NCBI RefSeq assembly: GCF_040183065.1
Contig: NC_091117.1
Location: 104,628,501-104,692,500, forward strand
DNA: 64,000 nucleotides
Direction: 5' to 3'
From: Periplaneta americana
Lineage: Eukaryota; Arthropoda; Insecta; Blattodea; Blattidae
Shown: positions 10,992 through 22,106 of the stretch, one piece after another
Numbering within the stretch: position 1 is the first letter of the stretch
How the letters are laid out: each line of letters opens with the position of its first letter
The notes under the pieces: generated by a model
Databases searched by the model: none
What the model saw: only the letters and a program-made list of their open reading frames with translations
Told to the model about the DNA's origin: nothing
Made by a program: the position numbers and the translations under genes

Positions 10992-11165
10992 TCACTAGTA
11001 CTGAAGACTTGGATTTCTTCTGCTTTTGCTCCTGCCCATAAGTTACTTCACTTTCAATGTTTTTAATCGGTATAGATGTAAGAACTTCAGAGCAATGACA
11101 TTTTCTTCGTTTACCTCTTATCTTTCGAGCATCCACTTTTGACACTGGACTAAATCAAAAGAACT
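10992..11165 (-). pseudogene. Pogo-like transposase C-terminal tail
   Basis: Minus-strand translation gives RKIRGKRRKCHCSEVLTSIP then IKNIESEVTYGQEQKQKKSK, resembling the basic tail after the DDE domain in pogo/Tigger transposases (RKRGKA-x-LTSSPYK type). The SINE tail at 10929-10990 lies just beyond it. The catalytic core is absent. The assignment depends on a short basic motif. Confidence 0.45.
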
Positions 11166-12244
11166 GACTTGGATTCTCTTGCTGACGATGTTGAGAGTTT
11201 TGGTGTAACCGGAACTGAAAATCTGAGTGTAACTGATGTATTGAACATTCCTTTAATCTCTGAAGATAACGACATCACAGAAGTGGTTGATTCTGAGAGA
11301 GCATTAACTGTTTCTTCAGCCGCTGAAGAAACTGGCACCGCAAATTTGTTAAATCTGAGCCAGCTGTCGTTTCGCCGATTTCTATCTCAAGTGGGCGATC
11401 TATAAGTTGATCTGGAGCAAAATCTTCATCAAAAAACACATTATGGTTGTATGGTCAGATAGCAGAACCAATGATTGGAAGATTTTATTTCTTCAAGTAC
11501 TATCTTCATGGCTTCTTCAGATCATTTAGCTTGTTCCTTCTTCCTCTTGAAAAATTAAACCATCTGAAAACACATTACGAACTTTTTAAGTAAAAATTAA
11601 GATCAGTGTTACTGATTTATAATTTAATTAGTGTGACTTAATGCCTCCACTATGTAAAGTGATATAACACGCTTTATTACATTAGACACATACAAAAAAT
11701 ACAGCTAACACTTATATAGTCAAATAAATGTGGCAGGGCAAAGCGGATAAGTTATCCACTATGCCCTGTTCACTTTGCCCGCAGACGCCATTTCGCTCTT
11801 CATTTAAGGTTATACAAACATAAACGTCAATAATCTTCTTCGTAAGTACGGCACTTTAGAACTAATTCTATCGTCTATATATTACTATCACATAACAAAG
11901 AGTTTCTGCAGTACTGCATGTTGTACATATGTTTCTCTTACCTTGAAATATTTTAAGAAAACAGTCAATTTTCTTCAAACACACGCTGACTTCTTCTCCC
12001 ACTAGCTAGAATGACGACAAATCAGTTCCAGCAGCAAAATCTGGTTGGGATTCTTTCCCAACATAGCAGAAAGCGCTAACTGTTGGCGTTTCTAAGAAAT
12101 ATGCATTATTCTCTTTGCCCGGGTTATTCGTTTTGCCCGGGTCTTTTTTAGACCTATTATTTCACAAAAAATGTTCGTAAATTTTACAGCTTGTAAGAGT
12201 TTTCCTGTGAATTTCATTAGCAAAATTGCATTAAACATTCAATA
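11166..12244. other. Non-coding part of the pogo-like element and spacer
   Basis: Contains a 78-codon plus-strand frame (11169-11405, acidic and serine-rich) that reads against the presumed transposase and has no family match. The rest is AT-rich, with internal copies of the CCCGGGCAAAG motif near 11.74 and 12.1 kb. Confidence 0.4.
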
Positions 12245-14142
12245 CCGTCAAGTGGGGCTACTTTGATAGATTTAACTTACATTTTTTATGGTTACAGTTT
12301 AATTTTTTAGTATTTTAGAATATAAAAAATATGTAGATATCAGATTGTCTTTACCTTGCTATCCTATTTCTAAGAAAATAAATGTGTTGATTTGTACCCG
12401 TGAAAAAAAAAATAAAGACCGTACTATCAAAGCTAAACTGTGATGGGGGCTACTTTGACATACCATTATTTAAAGCCAGATATTCGTAGTAACCCGAAGA
12501 TGACATAATAGAGTCAAACTAAAGTTATGAGATTTACTATTATAGAGGTAAATCAGAGCAAATTAAGCAAAAGAAATTATATTTAAAGGACATTTCAAAT
12601 ACCACATTAGTATTTCATTTGCAAGAAAAGTACAAAGGCTCATTGTACATTATAATAGACATAGAAAATTATATAAATTGTTGAAATCAAATTTGTTCTA
12701 TCCAAACATTACCAATCTCATAAATAATTAATCTAGACTACAAACTAAATCAACTTTTCATAAAAATAGTGGAAACAAAACTAGAATTAGTTGAATTCAA
12801 GAACAATAGGGAATACATAAATCATGGAATTGTCAGTTAGTTCTGCGACTGAAGAAGGTAAAATCTTGATGATGTGTTGCATTGAAATAGTAGAAATGTT
12901 CTGTCTATTGGCTTAAATTTTGTTTCACTCTCATCAGCTCTTTTGAGACCATGAATCACTATCCCATTTGATGCCATGTCCACAATTTCAAAGACATGTG
13001 TGAAGATTTTCTTACCTTTACTATAAAGAAATTTAGCAAGGATGAAATTTCCTGTTCTTGGGTTTTCTTATTCTATTTCATATGTTAGCATCTTCTGGAA
13101 TTTTGGGGCCTGAAACTTTGATCTGCCTATTTACACAAATCACCTGAGGCTCTTCGTCATCATTGCTGCCTTTGTTGTTTGAAGTAGACGCAGTAACTAT
13201 ACTCTTCCCTGATTCAACATTGAGTCTTCTCTTTTTTCTCATCATAGAGCCAGCTGTACTAGAATTCCCAAATCAGTGTTCTTGAAGAAATGCCATGAGG
13301 CAACTCTCAACCTGTTGTTCAACAACTTCTACAGGCTCCGGAATTTTTTGAGGACTTCTTTCTTATTACAAGGACAAATGCCCGTAGAAAAGGAACTGTT
13401 TTATCAAAATGTGTTTTATTTCAGACTGTTCTGTATATCCGGGAAATGATTGTTTATTAGTATTTGTCTGTAACTTTGTCTTATCCATGTGGATCAATGA
13501 TTTCTTCAACAAGCTTGGAAAATTAGCCTTCGGTACAGTTGAAAATCGAGGATTTTCTCTTTCCACTCTATCAAAATATGTCTCCAGGCTCCTCTGAAGA
13601 ATCTGAAAAATTGTTGTACTGACGAGAACCTGGTTCCTTTTTATAATCTCGCACCATAGTAGCTCTGGACGGACAGCGATAACATCTAAAACAATATAAA
13701 TGTAATTTTAAATGTTTGACTAGATTATCAATTTAGCCCCATCCTCTCTATGAAAGTTACCCCGTGACTCTTCAACGTAACTGGTGTGCATACTGCAACA
13801 TTCAAGTGAACGACAAGCAACACTTTAAATGCCAAAGAACAACTTTATTTGAAGATAGAATTGAATATTCATCTATAAGTATGCTTGCTTGTGTAGCTTC
13901 AAAGTTTTGCAGGTATCAGAAATACTCATTAACTTTATAAACCACAAAATATTTAATTTCTCCTCTACAACATGTAGTATTTATATAGCACCGTCGCTAC
14001 CTCATAACTAGTTTAACAGAGCTGCCAACACGAGATCCAAAGTTGGCCACATTCTGATATCTTTCGCGCGAATTCGATTTTAGTAATCGATCGAAGTGGT
14101 TATCAAAGTAGCCCCCAATATCAAAGTAACCCCTAATGACGG
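12245..14142 (-). mobile_element. Pogo-like element with TA flanks and GGGGCTACTTTGATA motifs
   Basis: CCGTCAAGTGGGGCTACTTT at the left and, in reverse complement, CCGTCATTAGGGGTTACTTT at the right face each other, each flanked by TA (12243-12244, 14143-14144) as in Tc1/mariner/pogo transposons. The GGGG(C/T)TACTTTGATA motif recurs at 12442-12462 and 14097-14130, and a related form reads ATTTAGCCCCATC near 13733. Length about 1.9 kb. The minus strand holds the C-terminal part of a pogo-type transposase. Confidence 0.7.
12990..13620 (-). pseudogene. Pogo-type (DDE_1) transposase C-terminal part, decayed
   Basis: On the minus strand, LETYFDRVERENPRFSTVPK then ANFPSLLKKSLIHMDKTKLQ and SGF/TEQSEI match the end of the DDE_1 domain in pogo-like transposases. 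There the pattern is VPK-x-x-FP-x-LLKK followed by a GF-x-x-TGI-Y-P segment. Below 13330 a lysine/arginine block (MMRKKRRLNVESGKSIVT) and an acidic stretch (NNKGSNDDEEPQVI) resemble the tail. The catalytic aspartates and the CENP-B-like DNA-binding domain are not visible, and frame breaks occur near 13280 and 13050. It belongs to the TIR element around it. Confidence 0.6.
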
Positions 14143-14272
14143 TATTGAACATTCTGTTACACACAATGAAGCTGTGGAAGAGAAGGCCTGACGGCATTAA
14201 CTTCACAAGTAGCATATAAGTAAATAAATATATTCCAAAATCAGAACACAAGGATTCATTCATTCAGTGTTC

Positions 14273-15180
14273 TGCCCAAGGGCAGGTCTTTCACTGTAAA
14301 CCCAGCTTTCTCCAATCTATCCTATTTTCTACCTTTTTCTTACAAGCAAACATTCTTATGGGGGCAGATAAAAAAGTTATTTTTTCTTCCACCATGTGCT
14401 TACGCAAATTTTGGCCACTCGAGCGCAATTACGAGGGTCGTAAAAATAAGATTCCCTGGGTCCGTTTACAGAAAGAAAACACAATTTCACGGAAAGATTT
14501 ATTGAACAGATACAACAATTGTTAAGCTATTTTTCAACATATTCCCCACTGGAATTGAGATTTTTGTCATACCGTAGAATCAACTTCTGAAGTCTGCCGC
14601 CTGGGATCGGACCCAGTGTGTAACAGCTGTCTGCACCTCTCTGTTGATCCAATGGTATGGCAAATGTCTAAATTCTAGTGCTGAATATATTGAAAAACAG
14701 CTCAAGAGTTGCTGTATCTGTTCCAATATTTTTTTTCCAATGAATTTGATTTTCCTTCTGCAAACGGTCTCAGGGAAACATACTTTTACGGCCCTCGCAA
14801 TTGCGCTCAAGTGGCCAAAATTTGCATAAGCACTTGTTTTGATATTATTAACCTGGTGGAAGATAAAAAATTAACTTTTTTATCTGCCCCCATGAAAATG
14901 TTTGCTCGTTATGATCCATATATCTTAATGTCGTCTATCATCTGATATCTTCTTCTGCCCCGAACTCTTCTCCCGTTCACCATTCCTTCCAGTGCATCCT
15001 TCAGGAGGCAGTTTCTTCTCAGCCAGCCAATTCATTTTCCTCTTCCTGATCAGTTTCAGCATCATTCTTTCTTCACCCACTCTTTCCAACACAGCTTCAC
15101 TTATTATTCTGCCTGTCCACTTCACACGTTCCATTCTTCTCCATATCCACTTTTCAAATGCTTCTAGTCGCTCGATAGAG
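14273..15180 (-). pseudogene. LINE 3' end relic (RTE/craniate-style C-terminus)
   Basis: Minus-strand translation of 15134-14925 gives VKWTGRIISEAVLERVGEER then MLKLIRKRKMNWLAEKKLPP and DALEG-like GCTGRNGEREKSSG. This is the C-terminal region of a common insect non-LTR retrotransposon (KWTDRV-x-NEEVL-x-RVGEER ... RGRRRYQ-x-IDDIK). The fragment resumes at 14342-14273, where the remembered consensus of this 3' region continues (TCCAATCTATCCTATTTTC). The gap between is the palindromic MITE at 14343-14908. Reverse transcriptase motifs are not present. Confidence 0.65.
14343..14908. mobile_element. Palindromic MITE made of two mariner 3' ends
   Basis: The element splits a LINE tail and is flanked by TTA on both sides (14340-14342, 14909-14911). 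Its arms face each other for over 200 bases with modest divergence: CAAGCAAACATTCTTATGGG at the left and CGAGCAAACATTTTCATGGG in reverse complement at the right. Both arms encode the end of a mariner transposase. The minus strand of the left arm reads KLILRYDKNLNSSGEYVEK and stops; the plus strand of the right arm reads LIQWYGKCLNSSAEYIEK. It is therefore a tail-to-tail fold-back of a mariner end, not a simple TIR element. Confidence 0.8.
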
Positions 15181-16150
15181 ATGTTATTTAAAATATTGAT
15201 GTTGGGAGAAAAATCAGATTTCGTAATTCGACAGTCTGACTGAACAACCGACAGACTTCTCTGAACAGTCTTTGTGATTTTTTTCTCATTTTTGAGAGAC
15301 TAACCGAGTGACAGGTTTCGTGTGGAAAACGCAGAAAACAAAAGAGACGGGACATCGTGCATAAGACTAGAGCGAAAGTGAGTCACTTCGCTATCTGGAG
15401 GGCAGAGACCCACTTTCCCTACCGTCACGCACCACTGGACCACTGTATCCTAACCTTCGACCCGTTATATTTTACTGTTTAAAGTATAAATACAGACTTC
15501 TTCCAAAACTTAATTCATAGCAAGGCGCACCCCTTGCTGAAGAGCGAGACTGTCAGTTTCGTACACTGGACAATCCAATTCAAATCCAAACATATTATGG
15601 AATTTGTGATGACTTGGAACTGGCTTCCTTCTTGTACTCTCGTTTCTCCATTGTAATATAAAATGTATAATTCTTGGCTTTACAATTGAATAGCCGCTCA
15701 GAACAAGGCTGTAACCCTCATTTCTCATAAGTAGACTTTTTTCGTGAATAATGATTGTTAATGATGCACTGTGTGCAATGCTTGTACTGGTATTAAAATC
15801 AGCACACATGTCTGATTGTCAGCCTTACTCAAAAAATTTAAAAGTTTGTACAGTACAATGTGTTTTTCCCCATTTTTAAAGAACTTCGTATTTGTTGATT
15901 ACAACCTTCTTCTGGGCGGACATTCAATTTAGTATAAACGGGAAATGTCTTCTTCCGGAATGTGAATGTCCAATGGTTGGAGGAGGACGAATGACCATCG
16001 CATGTAGATTGTAAGCGTAAAATCCCAAGAAAGTAGAGATGAGCTGGGTGAGTGATCAGTCATAAAGATGAAAAATGCAGATGACCGATCTGTCGCGTCC
16101 TCGGACGTAGCTAATGATAAAGGATACGAGAGCTCGTGAAGATCTAAGCC
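15181..16150. other. No gene recognised
   Basis: A minus-strand frame of 99 codons (15510-15809) is the longest here; it has no recognised domain and no neighbouring gene structure. A GC-richer segment near 15300-15430 could be repeat-derived. Confidence 0.4.
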
Positions 16151-17520
16151 AGTGATGTCAAAGCAAGCGCATTTTTCTGACCTTGACGTCGAGCGCGGGC
16201 ATCAAGCGCTAGGTGTGGAAGGAAGAGGGATTATATTATATGAATAAGCAGCCTGTTAGATTAAGAATATAGTGGTGTACAAAACGTGAAATTTTATGTC
16301 GTTATTTTTATATGGCTTCTTTCTGTTTGATATTATCATTGTCTGTAAAACAAAAGTACTCACACCAATTTCTTGATATTGCAGTTGTGTTTTAAACGTT
16401 AATAACATAATAAAAAGTTAAGAAGTAATATTCACATAAATTCCATAGTAGTACAAGTATACCGTACTAAATGAATGGAACACATCATTCATAAAGGAAA
16501 TGATATTCCCCCCCCCCCAAAAAAAAGAGATTGAGTATAACATAAGTTGGAATTGATATTGATGGTATCTTTAGTCTTATAAAAGTAATCAATAAACTAA
16601 TCAAAACAATATTATAGTACAAAGGAAAGTTATCTAGGTACTGTATATGTTTCAACTGTAACTAATATTACATAACAAAACTCTTATCGCATTATGCTTT
16701 TAAGGTGATATTGGTGCGAAACTTCCTATCATCAGAATATTAAATTATTTTCTTGAAATCTGCTGAAGCTTTAGAGCTGACGTTTTTACAACACATGGGC
16801 ACATCTTTTGTATACGATGTAACAGTAGTTTCTTTGTTAATTCATTTCCTTACAAACATTTTCCATGCGAATATTTTCAAAATTTGCAATACACTACCTT
16901 CAGTAATACGTATTTACGATATATTAGATTTACGAAAACATTGTTTCAGCACCTGTAAGGCTACTAAATAAACTTGTCTGAAAATTTCACTTTTCTGTAA
17001 AAAAGTTGAGAAAATTTTCCTTTTGAATAAAAAAGCAAACTTGTGAAAAATGAGCATTAAAATGAAAACTTGCATTCTTATAATGCACTTATACTTTTCA
17101 GACAAATCTAAAAATTATCATGAATACAGTTTTGATAAGTTCTCTTCCTTTTATCCGTTGAATCAGTGCTGGCCATCCCTGTACATAGTTTGACCAAGCG
17201 GCATATACTACCTCTTTCGTCTGTCTCTTTCCTTTCCTCTGTAAAGAGCTCAGGCTCTCCTAAGCTCTTAAGCGCGCGCTTGCGCCTATGGGCATCAGAT
17301 AACATGACTGATCTAAGCCTTCGTGTAGAAATATCAAGTATAAGTATGTATTTGATTAAAATATAAAAACAATATAATCACAGTATTACAGTATTAAAAC
17401 ATACATTAAAAATCGTGTTTAGATAATAATCTAATTGTATTAATTATATTGTTTTTATATTTTAATCAATTATATGAAAACACTGCAGAATGAAGAGTAG
17501 GTTTTAATATGTCTTTTACA
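16151..17520. other. No gene; isolated hAT-like end sequences
   Basis: CAGTGATGTCAAAGCAAGCG at 16151 and CAGTGCTGGCCATCCCTG near 17165 look like hAT left ends, but I found no inverse partner for either. Homopolymer C then A runs lie at about 16508-16527. Otherwise AT-rich with no coding signal. Confidence 0.35.
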
Positions 17521-17528
17521 AGCATGTC

Positions 17529-18929
17529 CATGGATGGGCAACTCGTGCTCCCAAAGTGCTAAAAAACCTTCAAAGAGAGAAAGGCAGACGGAGCCAGCCG
17601 CAGCAGTTACAAGTTGTTTGTAATTTCGCTGCAAAAGCCACGGTGCGCTCTGGCGGCTCATGCAGGTGGTCGTGATATCTATTCCATGATTTGAATTTCA
17701 GAATGACGCATGGTACAATAATTATTATAGGAATTTTAGACAGACTATACCTGAACACATAACAAAATTATATTATTTTCTAGCTTTGTAAATTAGTTTA
17801 GTACTGGAAACACAAACTGAATACAACCTTTTCAAGATAACAACAAATATAGCTGCAACACTTATTTATTATTACACTATTTGTTAATATTTCTTATTAT
17901 TGGTCTTATTTGAAACGTAGAACGCTAGAATTTACATGTATTTATACATTAAAGAGTATTCCTCTGTTCTCAGAAAGGTAATAGTCCGTATTCGCAAACA
18001 ATAACAAATTCAAGGAAGTATTTTTTACATGTCACGGCAAATGAAATAAGCTTACTTCTGAGCTCTTTCTTTACTTTGAGAACTTTTACACTTCTTTCTT
18101 GTACTAAACTCTGCCTCGAGCACATACAGTATCGTATATGGAAGCAAAGTGATTTATTTGGAAATTCTGACTTAGGCAACATAACGAACAGTTCGATTCC
18201 TGATTTTGCTGGAATCTGAGTGGCGTGCTGTTCTGTGGATTTATTAATTCAAACTATAAATTTTCAGGATTTTTTTATCGACGTAAGTCAATAAGATTTC
18301 AGAAAAATTTCGATTCCTTGTCAATTGTCACTGTTTCTCCAAACTTAGCAGTGAATTCTGCTGTAGGTCTTGAAGTAGGGTCTTATATTTGATAAGAAGA
18401 TTTTCTTACCACTCTTCAAGATAGTTTATAGTCAAAGAAAGTGAAGTTGTCTATGTTCTACATGATACTGCCACATTTCAAATTTATCCATAAATGTTCT
18501 TAGTTAGTCGATTATATGCCTTGCAATTCTGTAACTCGCACGCACAACTTGCTAATGATATTTGATATCTCACCTTGTTGGTATCCCATTTTTACCTTTA
18601 ACTGTTCTAAAGCAGATACAGACAGTATTTATTTACTAAAACCTTCACTGTTTGTTTGTAATATAAAATGTCATGCGTAAGAAAGTGTAATAGAATAAAA
18701 GCTTTACCTCTCTTCTTAATAAAAAAAAATTCTCTTTTTACTCGTAACTAAAGGGAAATGATCTGGGAATTATATTGTTTTTCACTTAAAACGAGCCGCC
18801 ACTTACTGCGGACGCGATCGAACTTGTGTCTTGAAAGAACCGAACACAGACAGTACAGCTAGTACAGAGTCCGTTCTACCTGCACTGAGATTGTGTTGAC
18901 ACTTTGAGAGCACGAGTTGCCCACCCATG
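17529..18929. mobile_element. hAT element 2 with exact 8-bp TSD
   Basis: A 1401-bp element with ends CATGGATGGGCAACTCGTGC and, in reverse complement, CATGGGTGGGCAACTCGTGC. The similarity continues through CTC(C/T)CAAAGTG. The direct repeat AGCATGTC flanks it at 17521-17528 and 18930-18937. Inside, a minus-strand stretch near 18610-18270 gives LEQLKVKMGYQQGEISNIIS and WQYHVEH-like fragments. These weakly resemble the middle of GTF2IRD2-like hAT transposases (LN-x-LQGK ... FQ-x-KL-x-LW), with several stops. It is non-autonomous. Confidence 0.9.
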
Positions 18930-18937
18930 AGCATGTC

Positions 18938-19970
18938 TAACGATAAGTATTTTTGTTAGTTGCTCAGATTGTACCAATGAGGATGACAAAGAAGTTGACC
19001 AATTAGTTGACTGTTGACCAGATAAGCGATTATTATACAGTTTCAGTGATATTTAAATGATCTGCTCTGGGTAGTGTGCTCTTGCACGTGACAGTGAGTG
19101 GACGGAGTCTAGGACTAACGCATCCTCGGGGTTGGCTTCCCCAGACGTTTTTTTAATTCCACGGTACATTCTCTCTATACGACCTCCAGGAGTCAGAGGA
19201 CAGTTTGCACCTGGTCCTTTCGCATAACTGTCTGAATACACCCCAAATTACAATGTGGGAACGAAATAAAGAAACCATAGGCTCTTCAACACGTACAGTC
19301 GAATAAATTTAAGAAATTGTGTGGAGATTCGTAACAAACCCAGACAAATAAGTGTCAAAATCAGAATGAAGGAGGCAAGATGACTGGTAGAAGTCTAGGT
19401 ACAGTGGTTTAATTGGACCAGAACGCATTGGAACGCCGTTTCGGAAAATAAAAATGCATGCACGAGGATGCCAACTTGACACATAATACCTGTACGAGTC
19501 CGCTTGGATATTGCTGAATTGATTAAGGTGAATTCCTGTAGATATTTTTTTTTCCAATAATATCACTGTCTAGACATAATAAATTTCAAGCTAACAAGTC
19601 ATTTAAAGATATGAAAGGGGAACAGAAACACAGGTACTATATTTTGGGAAGAATAACGAAACAGTGAAAAGAATAAATGAAAGATTGGAGTGAAATGAAT
19701 TGTTGCTGAAACGAAATGTGTGATGTTGAGGAAATCACGAGAAAAGGGGGACGCACTTTTGAGCAAATAAGGAATAAAGACGTGTCTACATTGTTTAAGC
19801 GAAAATTACATTGCGTTTTGAACAAATAGATCAACTATGTATGGGCAAGAAAACACAGATAAATCTGTGTACTACCTATTTAAATGGTTTGTCAACGCAG
19901 CATTCAGTTTTATAGGGAATACAAATAGTCCTCTACTTCTTGATTTTGCCGCACGAGGGAATACTACGTA
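18938..19970. other. No gene recognised
   Basis: Short frames on the minus strand (19053-19241; 19309-19566) have codon-like composition but no recognised domain. I could not find partner exons, and both may be chance. Confidence 0.35.
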
Positions 19971-20243
19971 CAGTCGTACATAGTTCTAAAGTTCTAAACT
20001 GTGTAGTATTGCCACCAAATTTTTTATCAGCTACATTAGTGACTTGTTGCCTCGCTATGACAGGAAGATTTCCAATATGAACTCTATAAAAACTATTACA
20101 AATCGGGATGCAGGGTTCATAATTTTGAATAACTAACAGTACAAAATAACAAAATGACTTGCGAAATAGACTCAAATATTTGAGACTTAAAATAATTGTG
20201 TTTATCAAACGTCGAAACAAATTGTGAAGTAACTGAAATCTTA
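19971..20243. repeat. 273-bp direct repeat, upstream copy
   Basis: Starts CAGTCGTACATAGTTCTAAA and ends AACTGAAATCTTA. It matches 20798-21070 over its whole 273 bases with about three mismatches. It has no terminal inversion and no coding content. The upstream copy lies in ordinary sequence and is probably the source. Confidence 0.95.
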
Positions 20244-20606
20244 CGTGAACTGGGAACATGAGAATTTACCGTTAGATAACTGGGAAACAACTGCATATAG
20301 CTCGTAACATGTGAAAAAGGAAAGCAAGTCATGCATTAGTATTATCACCAAATAAAATTTTATGTTAGGTATTGTCAGAACGGGCTAGTACTTTGTTACT
20401 ACAAATGGATGACGTTAAGAACATTCGTTTACCAATGAACAGACTACAGAGCAATCAAGAAACATTTATCAGTTGCTCCGCAATCAGCAGAGATGGCCAT
20501 ACAGCACTTACATAATGAATCAATACGAACAAATAAATGTGAAAAATTTTGTCGTGTAGACTTCCACTCAGGTAATTTAACTCTTATTATAGGTGTGAAA
20601 GTAATT
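20244..20606. other. No gene recognised
   Basis: Unique-looking spacer between the first 273-bp repeat and the mariner element; no reading frame worth naming. Confidence 0.5.
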
Positions 20607-20608
20607 TA

Positions 20609-21610
20609 TTGGGTTCATGCAAAAGTTCGTAACGTTTTTTCGCTGAGGAAAAAGTTTTTATTAGAGATAAATAAAAGACAGAAATTAATAAGTAATATAC
20701 TGTATATCTGTGACTGCCAACGCTGCCTTGTACGGGGAGAATTCCATCGGAAAAAACACTGAGAGAAAATGTTTCTGTCATATCAACACACAACACCCAG
20801 TCGTACATAGTTCTAAAGTTCTAAACTGTGTAGTATTGCCACCAAAATTTTTATCAGCTACATTAGTGACTTGTTGCCTCGCTATGACAGGAAGATTTCC
20901 AATATGAACTCTATAAAAACTATTACAAATCGGGATGCAGAGTTCATAATTTTGAATAACTAACAGTACAAAATAACAAAATGACTTGCGAAATGGACTC
21001 AAATATTTGAGACTTAAAATAATTGTGTTTATCAAACGTCGAAACAAATTGTGAAGTAACTGAAATCTTAGTTAGTGCCCCTCCACAAAAGATTATAGTA
21101 TGCATCTGGTGGAGTAAAGGAGTCGTGTACTGCGAATTGCCTCCCAGAAATGTTGCCGTAACTGCTGACATTTATTGCCAACAACTCAGACGCCTTCCGG
21201 CCGCAATTGAAGAAAAACGACCGGGAAAACTCCATCAAGTGCTGCTGCAACACAATAATGCACGTCCGCACTCCACTAACATGACGAAAGCAGCTATCCT
21301 GGAACTTGATTGGGAATTAATTTCATCCCAATATTTTACCTATCTTGCGCTATCAGATTTCCACTTTTTCCGTTCTCTATCCAACAATCTTCAAGGAAAC
21401 TCCATTGATAGCGAAGGTGCTTTACAAACTTGGCTTGACGACTTCTTTAACTCCAAACCAGCAGATCATACGAAGAATAAAAAACTGCCCCAGAGTTGGC
21501 AGAAGTCATAGATAATGTAATTAATTTCTGATTAATTTCTGTCTTCTATTCATCTCAACTAAAAACTCTTGTCACGGCGAAAAAACACACGAACTTTTGC
21601 ATCAAATCAA
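20609..21610 (+). mobile_element. Internally deleted mariner (DD34D) with filler DNA
   Basis: A 1002-bp element flanked by TA (20607-20608, 21611-21612), with inverted ends TTGGGTTCATGCAAAAGTTC and TTGATTTGATGCAAAAGTTC. Between its left end and its transposase fragment sits the second copy of the 273-bp repeat (20798-21070). The N-terminal DNA-binding half of the transposase is missing. Confidence 0.92.
21071..21511 (+). pseudogene. Mariner transposase, C-terminal catalytic half
   Basis: Reads KIIVCIWWSKGVVYCELPPR, then VTADIYCQQLRRLPAAIEEK, LQHNNARPHSTNMTKAAILE, DFHFFRSLSNNLQGNSIDSE and KPADHTKNKKLPQSWQKS, the standard order in mariner transposases. The second catalytic position is Asn (LQHNNARPH instead of LQHDNARPH), so it is catalytically dead even apart from its missing first half. 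The third Asp is kept in LSDFHFF. The frame runs on from the 273-bp filler at 21070 without the usual upstream sequence. The closing segment after WQK is cut short compared with intact relatives. Confidence 0.9.
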
Positions 21611-21612
21611 TA

Positions 21613-21614
21613 TT

Positions 21615-21655
<41 letters not shown>

Positions 21656-22016
21656 TATTTCTTTATTTTATCTACAGTAGTCCCTACTCCGTATTTAATT
21701 ATATTTTCTTATAGCGACATTCGTTCATTGCAACATATAGTTACTTCGATGACGCTGTACTAAGTTAAACTGTAATTACGTAGATTTTTTGTGCTGTGAA
21801 AGAAGTAACGCAATACTGGGAAGAGAACTATCATGGCCACCACATCTCCTACGATCACCAACACCATTGTCACCACCGTCACAACGATTATCATCACGAC
21901 CAATGCTATTACCATTAATACCGTCAATAACATTATAATATAAGTTCTATCCTTCAATAAGGATTGCCAAAAGACACAGCATTCTAAATAAATAAAAAAT
22001 AGAAATGTGTATTATC

Positions 22017-22106
<90 letters not shown>

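Larger units (their letters stand above)
10513..12150. mobile_element. Pogo-like element with iterated CCCGGGCAAAGCG motif
   Basis: The left end (AAACCCGGGCAAAGCAGATA) faces the inverse GCCCGGGTCTTTTTT at the right (about 12125-12150). The motif CCCGGGCAAAG(C/T)GAATAA recurs inside: a perfect palindrome of it at about 10690-10736, another copy at 10731-10752, and further copies at 11736-11752, 11768-11784 and 12108-12148. Iterated subterminal motifs usually bind the transposase. A pogo-like transposase tail lies inside on the minus strand. Exact ends and TSD are unresolved. Confidence 0.55.

Noticed and set aside
15510-15809. A 99-codon minus-strand frame as a host gene
   Set aside because: No recognised domain, no splice context and no neighbouring exons; length is within chance for this composition.
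16151-17185. hAT left ends at 16151 and 17165 as a further element
   Set aside because: Both point the same way and neither has an inverse partner or an 8-bp duplication.
19053-19241. A 62-codon minus-strand frame with gene-like composition
   Set aside because: I could not identify a family or partner exons, so it is only mentioned within the spacer.
19971-21070. Two 273-bp direct repeats as the ends of a small LTR-like element
   Set aside because: The second copy lies inside a mariner with its own ends and TA flanks; the copies lack the usual terminal dinucleotides and duplication, and nothing between them resembles retroelement coding.
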